A stretch of DNA of 64,000 bases from Branchinecta lynchi. Lineage: Eukaryota > Arthropoda > Branchiopoda > Anostraca > Branchinectidae. Every line of letters begins with the position of its first letter. Within the stretch, counting starts at the first letter, position 1. Of this stretch, positions 12,301 to 21,333 are shown piece after piece. The translations under genes were made by a program, and so were the position numbers. The notes beneath the pieces are model-generated. The model had not been told where the DNA came from. It ran no database searches and saw only the letters and a program-made list of their open reading frames with translations. The stretch spans positions 18,549,624 to 18,613,623 of the forward strand of contig JAKZAP010000004.1 in assembly GCA_023053575.1 (NCBI GenBank), read 5' to 3'.

Positions 12301-15300
12301 ACTTCAGTAGTAAGGTACACACTGAAACCAAAAATAGGCGATACCAGTTGTGAGACATTTAGGGGATTTGTACGCGACAGGCAACTGTTAGCTCATAATC
12401 ATCTTCGGCAATGAGGGGTTTGCAGCTCTCGCTCGTTGGCGTACCTGTCATTTGATGAACAATTTGATTCCCAAATGTAAAACATGCAAGGGACTTGTAA
12501 GTAATAATCGGCTGTTATGCTACACAAATCTTCAGCGATGAGGGGTTTGCAACTTTTGCTAGTCGGTATACCCATTATTTTTAACCGGTGAACTTGATGT
12601 CTATCACGGGAAAGGGACTTGTCAGTAGAATCGGTGCACGAGGGGCTAGAAATTAGTGCAAATTGTTGCACATTGTATTCGATTTATATAAATCTGACGG
12701 TAAGAAAGTTTGTATCGTTGGTCTATCGCTGTAACCTAGGATTTACTGTTAACGCAACGGGTACAAACGATACTGTAATGTAAAACAAGGTAGTTTCGTA
12801 ATAATTAATAGTGTCATCTATGGTATTTTAATCCTAAAAAGTTACGGATAGCTTTATAATACCAACTAGATTATATAGGATATTATTCCAAGTTTTCATC
12901 CGTCACGATGTCTACGATTGAAAAGGATAAAGTTCAACTGACTGCAAAGTCAATTTAGTCCCTTTTTCCGATATGCTTTTGTTGTGGTTAGGGCTATCGA
13001 TAGCCCTTGAAGAGCTGATCAAAATATATGCCATCAAATTTTCTGAACAAAAATCCTTCATGAGATAAGCCAGTTTGAAAGTTTCAAGGGGTTGACAACT
13101 TCAGGAGTAAGGTACACACTGAAACCAAAAATAGGCAATACCAGTTGTGAGACATGTAAGGGACTTGTAAGCAACATTCGACTGTAAGCAACAGTCGACT
13201 GTTAGCTCATAATCATCTTCGGCAACGAGGAGTTTGCAGCTTTTGCTAGTTGGTATACCTGTTATTTGTCTCAGGTGTATTCGATGGTAAGAACAATTTT
13301 GTTCCCAATTGTAAGACATGGTTGGGACTTGTAAGTAATAATCGGCTTTTATGCTATAATCATCTTCAGCGATGAGGGGTTTGCAACTTTTGATAGCTGG
13401 TGCATCCATTATTTGTTTCCGGTGAATTTGATGTCAATCACGGGAGACGGACTTGTAAGTAAGATCGGTTCACGAGGGGCTAGAAATTTTTGAAAATTGG
13501 TGCACATTGTATTCGATTTCTGTAAATATGACAGTAAGAAAGTTTGTATCGATGGTCTATCGCTATAACCTAGGATTAACTGTTTACGCAACGGGTACAA
13601 ACGATACGGTAATGTAAAACAATAAGGTAGTTTTGTAATAATTAATAGTGTCATCTATGGTATTTTAATCCTGAAACGTTACAAATAGCCTTCTTCCGAT
13701 ATTGTTTTGTTGTTGGTTTTACAACGCTAAAGAACAGCTTTTGATTATGTGATTATTCTTTTTAGAACATACCGTTTTAAAAGCTTCGATAAGTTGACAA
13801 TTTCAGCATTTAACCGCAAAGTAAATTTCGTCCCTACTTCCGATATTCTGTTGTTTTTTTTGTTCAACGCTGAGGGATAACCACGCGAATAAAAGTATTC
13901 TTCGTGGATTGGAACACACCATTTTGGAAACCTGGATGGGTTGATAAATTCAGCATTTAACCGTTAGCGAAGAAACAAAACCAAAGTTTCTATTTTTCGC
14001 TTAATATTTTATTTCCGCCCCACGACTGTCATTTTTTTTCTCACGAATTTTCTTTTACGGTTTATTTGACGTGAATAAAATACGCTTTCAGCGTGTATTT
14101 TGGGAAACAGTTCGACTGTTATTATTTCCTTGCGTGCCACGATGAGGCCTGATCATTCTTTCTTAGTGTCAACCCTATGACTTGAAAAAGAAAAGTCGAC
14201 TCAATAAATCTGGTTCTAAAAAGGTCGACTTTAGTTAGTGTTTAATACTGAATGGAAACACTTGCATCTTGTGCGGAATGAACTAAAAAGAGGCACGGCA
14301 CGGCGCAGGAGGCAGGAGTTATAAAAGAGATTAGCAAGTAGTAGAAGTAGCCAAGTAAGTGAGATTTGTAACTCAAAAGCCTAAAAAAAGGCACGTTAGT
14401 ACCTTATGCCAGAACTAGGCATAGTTCTGTTTTATACATTATTTTGTACTCCTCGATTCTGAGGGAAATAAATAAATTGTTCTTGCCCCTTGCTCTGAAG
14501 CCTGAAACGGCCATTTTAGTTTTCGTTCCTCTTTTTAGTACTCGTGCCTCCTACAGAATGTCGTGCCTTGCCATGCCACTTTTTTAGTCGATCCTCCATT
14601 GTACTGGATTGGCTTGCATGACTGTCAAGGTCGAGTGATGATTTAGGCCGAGAAGCATATCTTAGAGTTTGCTATATTGTATATGTTCTGCTTCCTAAGG
14701 CCTTTATTCTAAATAATCAAGGCTTCTAGGAATAGTAAATAAAAGTACCTAAAAAAGGCAGTGATTGCAGGTTTGTTTCGTCCAATCACGGCCTGAAGAG
14801 GACCCATGCAAGAAAGGGAGAAGTATCGCGGAAGAATATCTTAGCCATTTTGAAAAACTACTTTTGTAACTTCTTGATTAGCAGTCTTAAGTTTCAGTTA
14901 CTTAAGTCAATACTATAGGCTACGGCTAGTATTCTAGCATCCTTTTATACTTAACAAATTTGGACCTTACCTACTTTAGTTTGAACCAACTAACAACCTA
15001 CCTTCCGGGTTTGATTTTGACGAGTCATCTCTGCTCATCGTGTTCCTTTTTCTTTCTATTCTCTCGTTTAGTGTGTCCGAGCTAGGCTTACAAGGCCAAA
15101 TAGACAAAGACCTGGGGAAAGTTGAAAGCTGACAAGAGGAAAGCTGACGTGTGTATCCCCTTGAAGAAGAAGAATGGTCAACCACATCCAATTGCCTTGC
15201 CAGCCGTCAACTAAGCCGAGCGGAGGAGAATTACACAACTACGGAGAAAGTATGCCTCTGTTTATTCTACGCTCTGGATCACTTCAAGGAATACATTTAC

Positions 15301-18300
15301 GGAAGAAAATTCAACGTTGTCGCCGATCGCCGTGGACTATCCTATCTTCAGTAGTCAGTTTCAGGGAATCAGCGTTTGGAGCGATGGGCGCTCAAGCTTC
15401 AAGACTACGCAGGACTGATGAACATCAAACTCAAATCAGTTAATGAAGTCGCATGAGCTTTGGGCTTAACCTTAAAGTGAATAGGTGATCAGATACTAAT
15501 TAGTTACTCATATCGCCAACATGTCTTTCTGAAGAGCAAGTAATGGCTTTAATCTTTGTCTCTCGATTCTAGGTTGCTCGAAGTATATCCAAGCAGAGAG
15601 CTGCCTATCTCCGAGACTCTTCTAACTCATCTCACTCCAGTTCTTGGTCACCCAGTCGAAGCCCAGCACCAACTCCCAACGTCTCCCTTCGCTCCTCTCC
15701 TTCTTCAAGCAGAAGACACTCTCTATGCAGAGCTGCTGACCCGCGCGAAATTCTTATGAATTTAGCAGCGAAAAAGAACCCAAAATCACTGAAAACCTCG
15801 ACAGGAACGAAATCGAGTAGTTTCGCGCACAAGTTCACTGAAAGAGGAGTAGCTACTGTGAGTAGTGGTTCAAGTCCAGAGAAATGGGAAACTGAGGATG
15901 AGATGTGCAAACTCGGGAAAGGTTAGTCAGCTTTTCAAATTGTTTTGCTGCGTTTAAAGAACTTTTGAGGGGTCGATCACTCCGAAATTTTCATTATTTA
16001 CACTTTGACCAATGGGCACAGACTGAAAACTGAAAGGGAAATGATCGGTCACCCGTCGGAAGCCCACCGGGCGCGAAGAAGTAAAGTGATAAATCACAGG
16101 AATAATTTCTCTATTTAATCATTTGAAAAGGTACTAGACATACATGCGCTTTAGACGCTGGACTGGAGGTGAAGATCTCACTGCATAGTACTAGCTCCCA
16201 GTCCCATTGTTTGCTCAACGTCTAAACATAGGGCCCCACAGAACGTGAATTTTTCCGCTAACGAGTTTTGTTCTTTTGCGCCGCTCAGCGAATTCATTTT
16301 GTAGACCCCACTGGCAGCGAATACGCGAACGAATTCGCGAGGGCTAGATACGATACGTAGGACTAGAATGACAATAGGATAAAAAATCAACTGTATACTA
16401 TCTATCTGGTTATATACTCTACTTTGGCCAGGTTGATTGTTGATTTCCTGAATTTCCTCAGCGCGAACTGAGGCGACGCGAAAATAATTTGACTTGGAGT
16501 TGAAACGGCGCGACGTGAAATTTTTGCCTAGCGAAGCGAATTGTTTCCGCTAGCGACGTCGAATTCGCGTTCTGTGGCACCTATCTTCAGACTGTAGTAG
16601 CCTTGTGTGCAAAGATGTTCGCTTGTTAGCTGAACTTTGTACGATGTGACAGTTCAACAATGAGATGCGGATATGAGATGCCGGCTAGGATTTAGCATCT
16701 GCCTCTGAATTTCTTCGGAATTGCTGTTATTTTTTTTTTCTTGCAGCTTTTCTTGCAGTGTCCAACTCCGATCTGGATAGCTCAGGCGAGCTCCTTAGCG
16801 TCGCAGGGCTCCGAATCAAAAGTCCGGTAAGTTTTCTCATCCGTAGAAATGATTCAAACAAAGCCGTCATCAAGTGAGAAAAGTCGCACCACATGTTTTA
16901 ACTTCCAAGTTGTACGATTTATTCTTTGTAACACAAAAGCTCAAGTCGGCAAGAAGAAATAGAATTAGAACATTTAGAACTCTGTAAAAAAAAAGAACCT
17001 GATGACTCTTCAGAGCTTAGTTACCGGTGCCCCCCCCCTCCCCCCCAACCCGCCCTCCCTTGTTCTTCCTATTCTTTAAGTATATATCTCCACATCAAAT
17101 AGCAGCATACGTACGCACTCCCTTCAGTCCAGAAAATAAAATAACTTGCTTAAGGCAATAAAAATAACAATAAAAAGGGCAATAGGCAATAAAAACGGCA
17201 ATAAAAAGGTGTGTGACTGGACATCTGTGTCACGCTTAGCCAGCTCGGTTGCAAAATTAGACAGCAAATCTTTAAAATCTGTCGGTTTATTATTTGTTTT
17301 TCAGTTAATGTGAAAAAATATGCAAACCTGTCAACGATAGCGCAACACGCTAAAAAATTTTTTTTAGGTAGTACATTTTCTCCCCTGGTAGTACCTTTTT
17401 GGTACTTGGATAGTGCATTTTATTTGAGTCAAGTGGCAACCCTGATTAGAACTCTGTAAAAAAAAGAACCTGATGACTCTTCAGAGCTTAGTTACCGGTG
17501 CCCCCCCCCCCCAACCCGCCCTCCCTTGTTCTTCCTATTCTTTAAGTATATATCTCCACATCAAATAGCAGCATACGTACGCACTCCCTTCAGTCCAGAA
17601 AATAAAATAACTTGCTTAAGGCAATAAAAATAACAATAAAAAGGGCAATAGGCAATAAAAACGGCAATAAAAAGGTGTGTGACTGGACATCTGTGTCACG
17701 CTTAGCCAGCTCGGTTGCAAAATTAGACAGCAAATCTTTAAAATCTGTCGGTTTATTATTTGTTTTTCAGTTAATGTGAAAAAATATGCAAACCTGTCAA
17801 CGATACTGAGCAAAGATGCACTTTGTAATTGTAATTTGATATTTTGCAGAGCCGAGAAGAAAGATTTGTCTGTTCAGACCGAGAATGTAATATCAGTATC
17901 CGGTCAACTGTCGGAAATGCGAGGAAGCCGAGGTCCAGTACGAAGCGGCAGGAACCCTTTAAGCCCGGTGAGTCAAGACGTTTTCCTTCTAGCGAAGCGG
18001 CTGACTCTGTTAGGTAAGAAAACATAACTAACTCTGAAGTCTTGGAAAGAGACAACCCCTTCGTTCTGCTTCAAGGCGGAACTGCTCGAAAATCTTATCT
18101 ATGAGAGAGGCATCTATACGCAAAAGATCGATAAGCAGAGACCTCTACCAGCTTTAAGCTATTTGGATTTAAAGCTGATTGATTGATAAACCTCTTCTTC
18201 CTTAGATATGTCAATCTTCGATCCCTTGGTCGGGTCTCAAGCACCTTGCTCTTCAAGACCTTCGCGGACGCCATCTGGCGATTTTCGGACAAAGTAAGAA

Positions 18301-19749
18301 ATTTTGTTTCGGTCACACTGTACTTTCGCAGCTTTTATCACAGCCTTGTAAGTCGGATGTCTCTAGCAATTCTTCTACCTTCCTTATCCTCGACTGGCGG
18401 CACTGGCGTACAGAGCGTCAGGTAAACTCAGTAACCCTAAGCATCTCCGTTTGTCCCGGAAAACGGCAGTAGGAAAGACGTCCTCTTACGCAACGCAAGG
18501 GTCAGTGAGCCTGTAGCAGTCTGTAAATTCTGTCCATACCATTAAGTTTTTTCGGTATCCTAAGATAATTTACTCGAGCCCTTCTGGAAAGAAGATTAGG
18601 CTGTCGTAATAGGTGTGGCGATCACTTAAAGGACACCTCGCACTACATAATTTTTCTGCTCAATGTTATGAAGTAGTTGACCACTTTACAGCTAATCTAT
18701 GTTTACAGAAAATTAGACACCGCTTCGGCTGCTGTTAGCCTTTCTCTGTGTCCCTGGCCTTGAATGTCAAAATTCGCACAACCGGTCTCCGGACGAATAA
18801 GCTCCTCGGAAACAGTGATCGGGTCCATGACACGTCACGTGAAGAGAGCAAACGGGGCAAGTGTGATAATCGGTGTATTGCCAATACAGGAGATAGGATA
18901 CACTTACGAATTGAAGAATCTCGGCAACGAGAATGAATGGAAACAATGAAACCATACTAGAAAACAAACAATGAAACCATACTAGAACACACCATGGAGA
19001 ATGCATTTACAGACATGGCCACGGAGAGCATTCTTCTCCTGGGGATAGGGATGTTCGTTTCTGGAGGTGTGCACATGCAGACTCCAAGCCAAAAAGCGCA
19101 ATTCATTCAAGTTTTGCACAACGCTGGCCGGATCGTATTGGAATTTCTTCTAGATCTACATTTGGGCTTAACTGGTTAAAAAATAATTGTTCGGTACTGA
19201 AATAAGGACAGATACAAAATGGAGCAAAAATCATAGCTTGGAAACACTATTTCATATTTGGATTGGGTTTTCTGCAGGCAATGTTAACGGAAGTCATACA
19301 GATAGGGATGATACTTGGTACTCTTCATTCAGGTGTCCTTTAAGGACCATTTCGAAGGGACTTCAGGAGGAGACACGCCATGTTAGACTTTTGGGTATCT
19401 GTGTTTAGGCAGGATTGTTCACTCCTTCTGACATGCCAGCAATGTCTAACACATTTTTCTTAGGCGGAAGCCGAAGACTTTAACCAAGACAAAGACGAAA
19501 TCCGGAAGGCGAGTGTCGTTACCAGTTTCTACGTTAACCAAAGTTCGACCCAGCAAATCAAGTCTTGTCCATAGTGAAAGTCTGGCCAGAACTAGCTTAC
19601 ATGCGCCGGTGCAGTACCTTAGTGTTCAGAAAAAGAAGAATCCACAGTCCAAGCAACTTTCTTATCAAATGTCTCCGGTGCTGAGACCGAAGGAGTATGT
19701 GTTTGAAGGGGCCAGTGAGGCGAAACCCAAATCACAGAAAGCTAACTGA
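156..19749 (+). CDS. Cytosolic carboxypeptidase (CCP/AGBL-type), 3' part of gene, nine exons
   Basis: Joined exons 156-383, 2947-3038, 4008-4113, 15573-15921, 16759-16826, 17850-17967, 18206-18293, 18344-18421 and 19464-19749 total 1413 nt: 470 codons plus TGA, with every junction in phase. The first exon matches the end of the M14 zinc carboxypeptidase domain of CCPs, enzymes that remove glutamates from tubulin and other proteins in the cytosol and cilia. It shows KSKEGAGRVVVW and SYTLE, the latter with the catalytic Glu at 255-257. Exons 2-3 give an acidic SDYSSDEES stretch and a Lys/Arg-rich run, as in AGBL2/3 tails. Exons 4-9 are a low-complexity Ser/Arg/Pro/Lys tail with no domain I recognise. 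Linking exons 4-9 to the CCP rests on phase and orientation, not homology, so they could be a separate gene. The zinc ligands lie upstream of the window. Confidence 0.72.
384..903 (+). other. CCP intron 1, unremarkable part
   Basis: Non-coding sequence between the exon donor at 384 and the first inverted-repeat element. I see no coding or repeat signal. Confidence 0.5.
927..2203. mobile_element. TIR element with 8-bp target duplication, non-autonomous
   Basis: The element runs from GGGTCACTGG to CCAGTGACCC and is flanked by the perfect direct repeat TATGATAG at 919-926 and 2204-2211. Inverted repeats of about 155 bp (927-1083 and about 2040-2203) are built of many GGAAAACCGGAAC words. An interior block of about 284 bp is tandemly duplicated (1349-1632 and 1670-1953, offset 321), with a diverged third part at 1075-1275. 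Eight-bp duplications fit hAT, P or Merlin superfamilies, but no transposase is encoded. Confidence 0.8.
1349..1953. repeat. 321-bp tandem duplication inside the TIR element
   Basis: Positions 1349-1632 and 1670-1953 are almost identical. The duplicated short open frames on both strands are a by-product of the duplication, not genes. Confidence 0.85.
2947..3038 (+). CDS. CCP exon 2 in window
   Basis: The exon follows AAGCAG at 2941-2946 and ends before GTAAAA at 3039; phase 0 in, 2 out. It reads VKFILKAVTRLLVAG, an amphipathic helix as found after the CCP catalytic domain, then acidic PITLSDYS, which resembles the ISLSD stretch of AGBL2. Its phase-2 end fits the next exon and creates SDYSSDEES. 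Confidence 0.6.
3520..3563 (+). ncRNA. Hammerhead ribozyme of a PLE (GAGC/GCUC subfamily)
   Basis: Core CTGAAGA, stem II with loop GCCAAG, GAAA, then the cleavage triplet AUA before GCUC. Stem I is GAGC/GCUC. Stem II has one mismatch, so activity may be reduced. It sits in a small PLE terminal-repeat remnant (about 3470-3610) containing GTAGCTGACTTATCCG. Confidence 0.65.
4008..4113 (+). CDS. CCP exon 3 in window
   Basis: Acceptor TATTTTGTAG ends at 4007, donor GTAAGT begins at 4114; phase 2 in, 0 out. It encodes DEESIACHHDLENPW followed by a strongly basic stretch (RQKKRTRRKNDK), like the Lys/Arg-rich tails of AGBL2/3. The next phase-compatible exon lies 11.5 kb away, beyond a nest of mobile elements. 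Confidence 0.62.
5152..5195 (-). ncRNA. Hammerhead ribozyme of a PLE (CAGC/GCUG subfamily)
   Basis: On the minus strand: CAGC, core CTGACGA, stem II GG-A-CCCTT / AAGGG-CC around loop GCCAAG, GAA, stem III AUAU, cleavage C, then GCUG. All conserved core bases are present. Confidence 0.8.
5467..5895 (-). pseudogene. PLE GIY-YIG endonuclease domain, truncated
   Basis: The 142-residue open frame carries RGIYSIPCDC then KRYVGRTERTFAKRIAEHE, the GIY-YxG core with the downstream Arg and the Cys pair typical of Penelope-like endonucleases, which nick the target for retrotransposition. A conserved tail with IREAVEIKKKRAGINRDTGEYS follows. The start codon is only the first Met of an open fragment, since a full element would have the reverse transcriptase upstream. 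The GIY half appears intact, but the copy cannot be autonomous. Confidence 0.85.
5970..6815 (+). mobile_element. PLE fragment, plus orientation (endonuclease tail and terminal repeat)
   Basis: Starts with the same endonuclease tail as the minus copy (GAGAAGCCGTTGAGATAAAG at 6001), now with changes, and ends in a hammerhead and GTAGCTGACGTATCCG. It forms a head-to-head inverted pair with 5069-5920. Family-A sequence resumes at about 6813 (AAAAATAGGC). Confidence 0.75.
6723..6766 (+). ncRNA. Hammerhead ribozyme of a PLE (CAGC/GCUG)
   Basis: CAGC-CTGACGA, perfect stem II, GAA-AUAU-C, then GCTGATGAAG. Intact core; same sequence as 8602-8645 and 26490-26533. Confidence 0.82.
8602..8645 (+). ncRNA. 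Hammerhead ribozyme of a PLE (CAGC/GCUG), duplicated copy
   Basis: Identical core to 6723-6766, carried by the 1879-bp offset duplication. Confidence 0.82.
10100..13806 (+). mobile_element. Family-A element (copy A2) nested in A1
   Basis: Begins with GTGTTGCGAGAGCAACAC and TTTGGTTTTGT, then a poly-T run (about 10133-10161) and the shared block 10193-10520. The body has tandem units (11040-13690) with TTGACAACTTCAGTAGTAAG, GGGACTTGTAAG and repeats of TTACGGATAGCTTTATAAT. It ends at AGCATTTAACC near 13806, where A1 sequence resumes. Non-coding. Confidence 0.55.
14282..14592. mobile_element. Small inverted-repeat element
   Basis: ACTAAAAAGAGGCACGGCAC at the left and its imperfect inverse (GCCATGCCACTTTTTTAGT) at the right bracket about 310 bp without coding potential. 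No clear target duplication. Confidence 0.35.
14760..14840 (+). repeat. Decayed PLE terminal-repeat remnant with degenerate hammerhead
   Basis: GCAGGTTTGTTTC, then CCTGAAGAGGACCC and GAGAAGTATCGCGG resemble the PLE repeat, but stem I no longer pairs. Likely inactive. Confidence 0.4.
15130..15465 (+). pseudogene. Ty3/gypsy-type retrotransposon RNase H remnant
   Basis: One frame reads SRQLSRAEENYTTTEK, ALDHFKEYIYGRKFNVVAD and LSYLQ, the RT-connection/RNase H region of Ty3/gypsy polyproteins. After a frame change it continues NQRLERWALKLQDYAG. Frame breaks and the small size show a dead fragment. It lies in CCP intron 3, 100 bp upstream of exon 4. Confidence 0.85.
15573..15921 (+). CDS. CCP tail exon 4 (Ser/Arg-rich)
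   Basis: Acceptor TCTCGATTCTAG ends at 15572, donor GTTAGT begins at 15922; phase 0 in, 1 out. The 116-codon open frame starts VARSISKQRAAYL and is very rich in Ser, Arg and Pro (SSSWSPSRSPAPTP), then REILMNLAAKKNPKSLKT. It has no Met at its start and reads through to the donor, as an internal exon should. I recognise no domain. Phase fits the CCP exon ending at 4113. Confidence 0.65.
16231..16581. mobile_element. MITE with TA target duplication
   Basis: The ends GGGCCCCACAGAACGTGAAT and the inverse of TTCGCGTTCTGTGGCACC form a terminal inverted repeat, flanked by TA on both sides (16229-16230 and 16582-16583). The 351-bp interior is non-coding. Confidence 0.6.
16759..16826 (+). CDS. CCP tail exon 5
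   Basis: Acceptor TTTTCTTGCAG ends at 16758, donor GTAAGT begins at 16827; 68 nt, phase 1 in, 0 out. Encodes SNSDLDSSGELLSVAGLRIK, an acidic-to-basic short motif with no family I can name. Confidence 0.62.
16976..17803 (+). repeat. Direct duplication of about 355 bp inside a CCP intron
   Basis: 16976-17328 and 17447-17803 are almost identical, differing mainly in poly-C length. The 118 bp between contains TTTTTTTTAGGTAGTAC. The second copy ends just before exon 6. Confidence 0.85.
17850..17967 (+). CDS. CCP tail exon 6
   Basis: Acceptor GATATTTTGCAG ends at 17849, donor GTGAGT begins at 17968; phase 0 in, 1 out. Starts SREERFVCSDRECNIS and ends in a basic stretch (RKPRSSTKRQEPFKP). Confidence 0.62.
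18206..18293 (+). CDS. CCP tail exon 7
   Basis: Acceptor TTCTTCCTTAG ends at 18205, donor GTAAGA begins at 18294; phase 1 in, 2 out. Encodes DMSIFDPLVGSQAPCSSRPS and a basic end. Confidence 0.6.
18344..18421 (+). CDS. CCP tail exon 8
   Basis: Acceptor TTTTATCACAG ends at 18343, donor GTAAAC begins at 18422; phase 2 in, 2 out. In the chained frame it reads LVSRMSLAILLPSLSSTGG. Another frame (PCKSDVSSNSS) is also open but does not fit the preceding exon, so this is the least certain exon of the tail. Confidence 0.5.
18709..18765 (+). other. Possible alternative terminal exon of the CCP gene
   Basis: After TATGTTTACAG (ending 18708), a phase-2-compatible frame reads KLDTASAAVSLSLCPWP then TGA at 18763-18765. 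It would truncate the tail if used in place of 19464-19749. Only splice signal and phase support it. Confidence 0.2.
19464..19749 (+). CDS. CCP terminal exon 9
   Basis: Acceptor ACATTTTTCTTAG ends at 19463; phase 2 in. Starts with a Lys/Thr/Arg run (RKPKTLTKTKTKSGRR), then VSLPVSTLTKVRPSKSS, and ends with KPKSQKAN and TGA at 19747-19749. A canonical AATAAA follows 37 bp later. Confidence 0.65.
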
Positions 19750-19785
19750 ACTTTTCTTGAGAAATTGCTTTCTGTTTATTTACGA

Positions 19786-19791
19786 AATAAA
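19786..19791 (+). terminator. Polyadenylation signal AATAAA
   Basis: Canonical hexamer 37 bp after the stop codon of the terminal CCP exon, followed by T-rich sequence. Confidence 0.65.
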
Positions 19792-19903
19792 GCTATTTCT
19801 GTATGTTAGTTCGAATTAACTCAGTACTGATTTGAGTAAGACGTATTTTAAGCCAAGTATTCGTTACCGTTCGGCCATTTTCCCCACTGTTGCCCTCTCC
19901 GTT

Positions 19904-21333
19904 TTGAACAAGACCAAAGGTTTCGATGGGATCCCAAAAATTCAATATCTGATCCAGACAACTGGGTCTTGTCTTAGCCAGATCCAGTCTTCGCCAGACT
20001 CCTTGAACATTTTTACAATTAAAATTCAGAAACAGATTAAGGCCAAATAGCTAATCACCTGAGAAAACCAAGTTCAGATTTGGATTCAGCATGTGTGTTT
20101 ACCCCTGTAAGTCATATCTGTTTTGACGAAAACTTCCTGCCACTTCTGCCAATTTCCCGGTTCCGGCCGAACTCCAGAACTACCTGTCCGGCGAAAAAAG
20201 AAAGCTCAAAGACGAAATCAGGGTATCTTGTTTCCCCAGTAATGAACATCTAATCAACTTCAAATAGAAATTTAGCTTATAACAAATTTTCTGATTCCAG
20301 CCGGATTCCGGTCGAACTATATGTCCGGGTAAAATACGATTGTCATACAGGGACTCAGCATCAATTCTTATCCCTAAATCGCTTCTCTAATCAACTAGAA
20401 ATAAAACTTTGACTTCCAACAGTTTTCCGGTTTGGGCCGGATTCCGGGCGAAATACTTGTCCGTCGAGAAAATAGTTTTCACCATCGTCTTCAGCATGTC
20501 TTCCTACCCCTAAATCGAACATCTAATCAATTTCAAATAAAACTTTTACTTTCAACAAACTTTCCGGTTTGGGCCGGATTCCGGGCGAAATACTTCTCCG
20601 TCGAGAAAAGAATTTTCACCATCGTCTTCAGCATGTCTTCCTACCTCTAAATCGAACATTTAATCAACTTCAAATAAAACTTTTTCTTTCAACAAACTTT
20701 CCGGTTTGGGCCGGATTCCGGGCGAAATACTTGTCCGTCGAGAAAATAGTTTTCACCATCGTCTTCAGCATGTCTTCCTACCCCTAAATCGAAAATCTAA
20801 TCAATTTCAAATAAAACTTTTACTTTCAACAAACTTTCCGGTTTGGGCCGGATTCCGGGCGAAATACTTGTCCGTCGAGAAAATAATTTTCACCATCTTC
20901 TTCAGCATGTCTTCCTACCCCTAAACCGAACATCTAATCAACTTCAATAAAACTTTTACTTTCAACAAACTTTCCGGTTTTGACCGGATTCCGGGCGAAC
21001 TACTTGTCCGATGACAAAATGGTTTTCACCATCGTGTTCAGCATGTCTTCTTACCCCATAATCGACTATCACATTAGCTGTTTCAAAATATTTTGTTTGT
21101 CCCTTAATTTGAATCCCCTCCCCCACCCCTAAATGTAGAGCTACAAAGCCCATCTACGAACTTGACTGGTCCGACGACCCAACGAACCCTCACACCAAGT
21201 TTCATCAAAATATCTCATTCCCTTCGAGAGTTATCGTGCTTACAGACGGACGGACAGACGGACGGACGGACAGACGGACAACTTTTGCGATGTCATAGGT
21301 ATCCCTCCACTTACGTTTTGGGATCCCAAAAAG
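19904..21333 (+). mobile_element. Helitron-like (HINE/pearl-like) element with 137-bp tandem core
   Basis: Left flank ACAAGACCAAAGGTTTCGAT then GGGATCCCAAAAATTC. The core has repeated 137-bp units (20420-21060) containing CCGGATTCCGGGCGAAATAC and TTCAGCATGTCTTCCTACC. The right flank has a (GACG)n tract (21243-21283) and ends with the palindrome TTTTGGGATCCCAAAA. No coding potential. Unique flanks around a tandem core, a microsatellite and a 3' palindrome are the layout of non-autonomous Helentron-like elements; the assignment is inferred. Confidence 0.65.
20420..21060 (+). repeat. 137-bp tandem repeats
   Basis: Near-identical units with period 137 bp; the same short frame recurs at 20432, 20569 and 20706. 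Confidence 0.9.

Larger units (their letters stand above)
4224..13990 (+). mobile_element. Family-A element (copy A1), nested and internally expanded
   Basis: It opens with the hairpin GTGTTGCGAGAGCAACAC (4224-4241) and TTTGGTTTTGT, then a block (4283-4610) shared with 10193-10520 and, inverted, 61610-61935. The 3' end (13955-13990, GCATTTAACCGTTAGCGAAG then AAACAAAACCAAAG) matches the inverted left end of the copy at 60204. The core is made of diverged tandem units with GGGACTTGTAAG and ATCATCTTCGGCGATGAGG. PLE material (5069-6815) interrupts it exactly inside AAAAATAGGC, and another copy begins at 10100. No transposase is visible. Nested boundaries are inferred. Confidence 0.5.

Noticed and set aside
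20432..20924. Three near-identical 72-codon frames beginning MGRIPGEIL
   Set aside because: They follow from the 137-bp tandem unit of a Helitron-like element, not from a protein repeat.
20420..21060. Regular repeats considered as a CRISPR array
   Set aside because: Units are 137 bp with no unique spacers, and the genome is eukaryotic.
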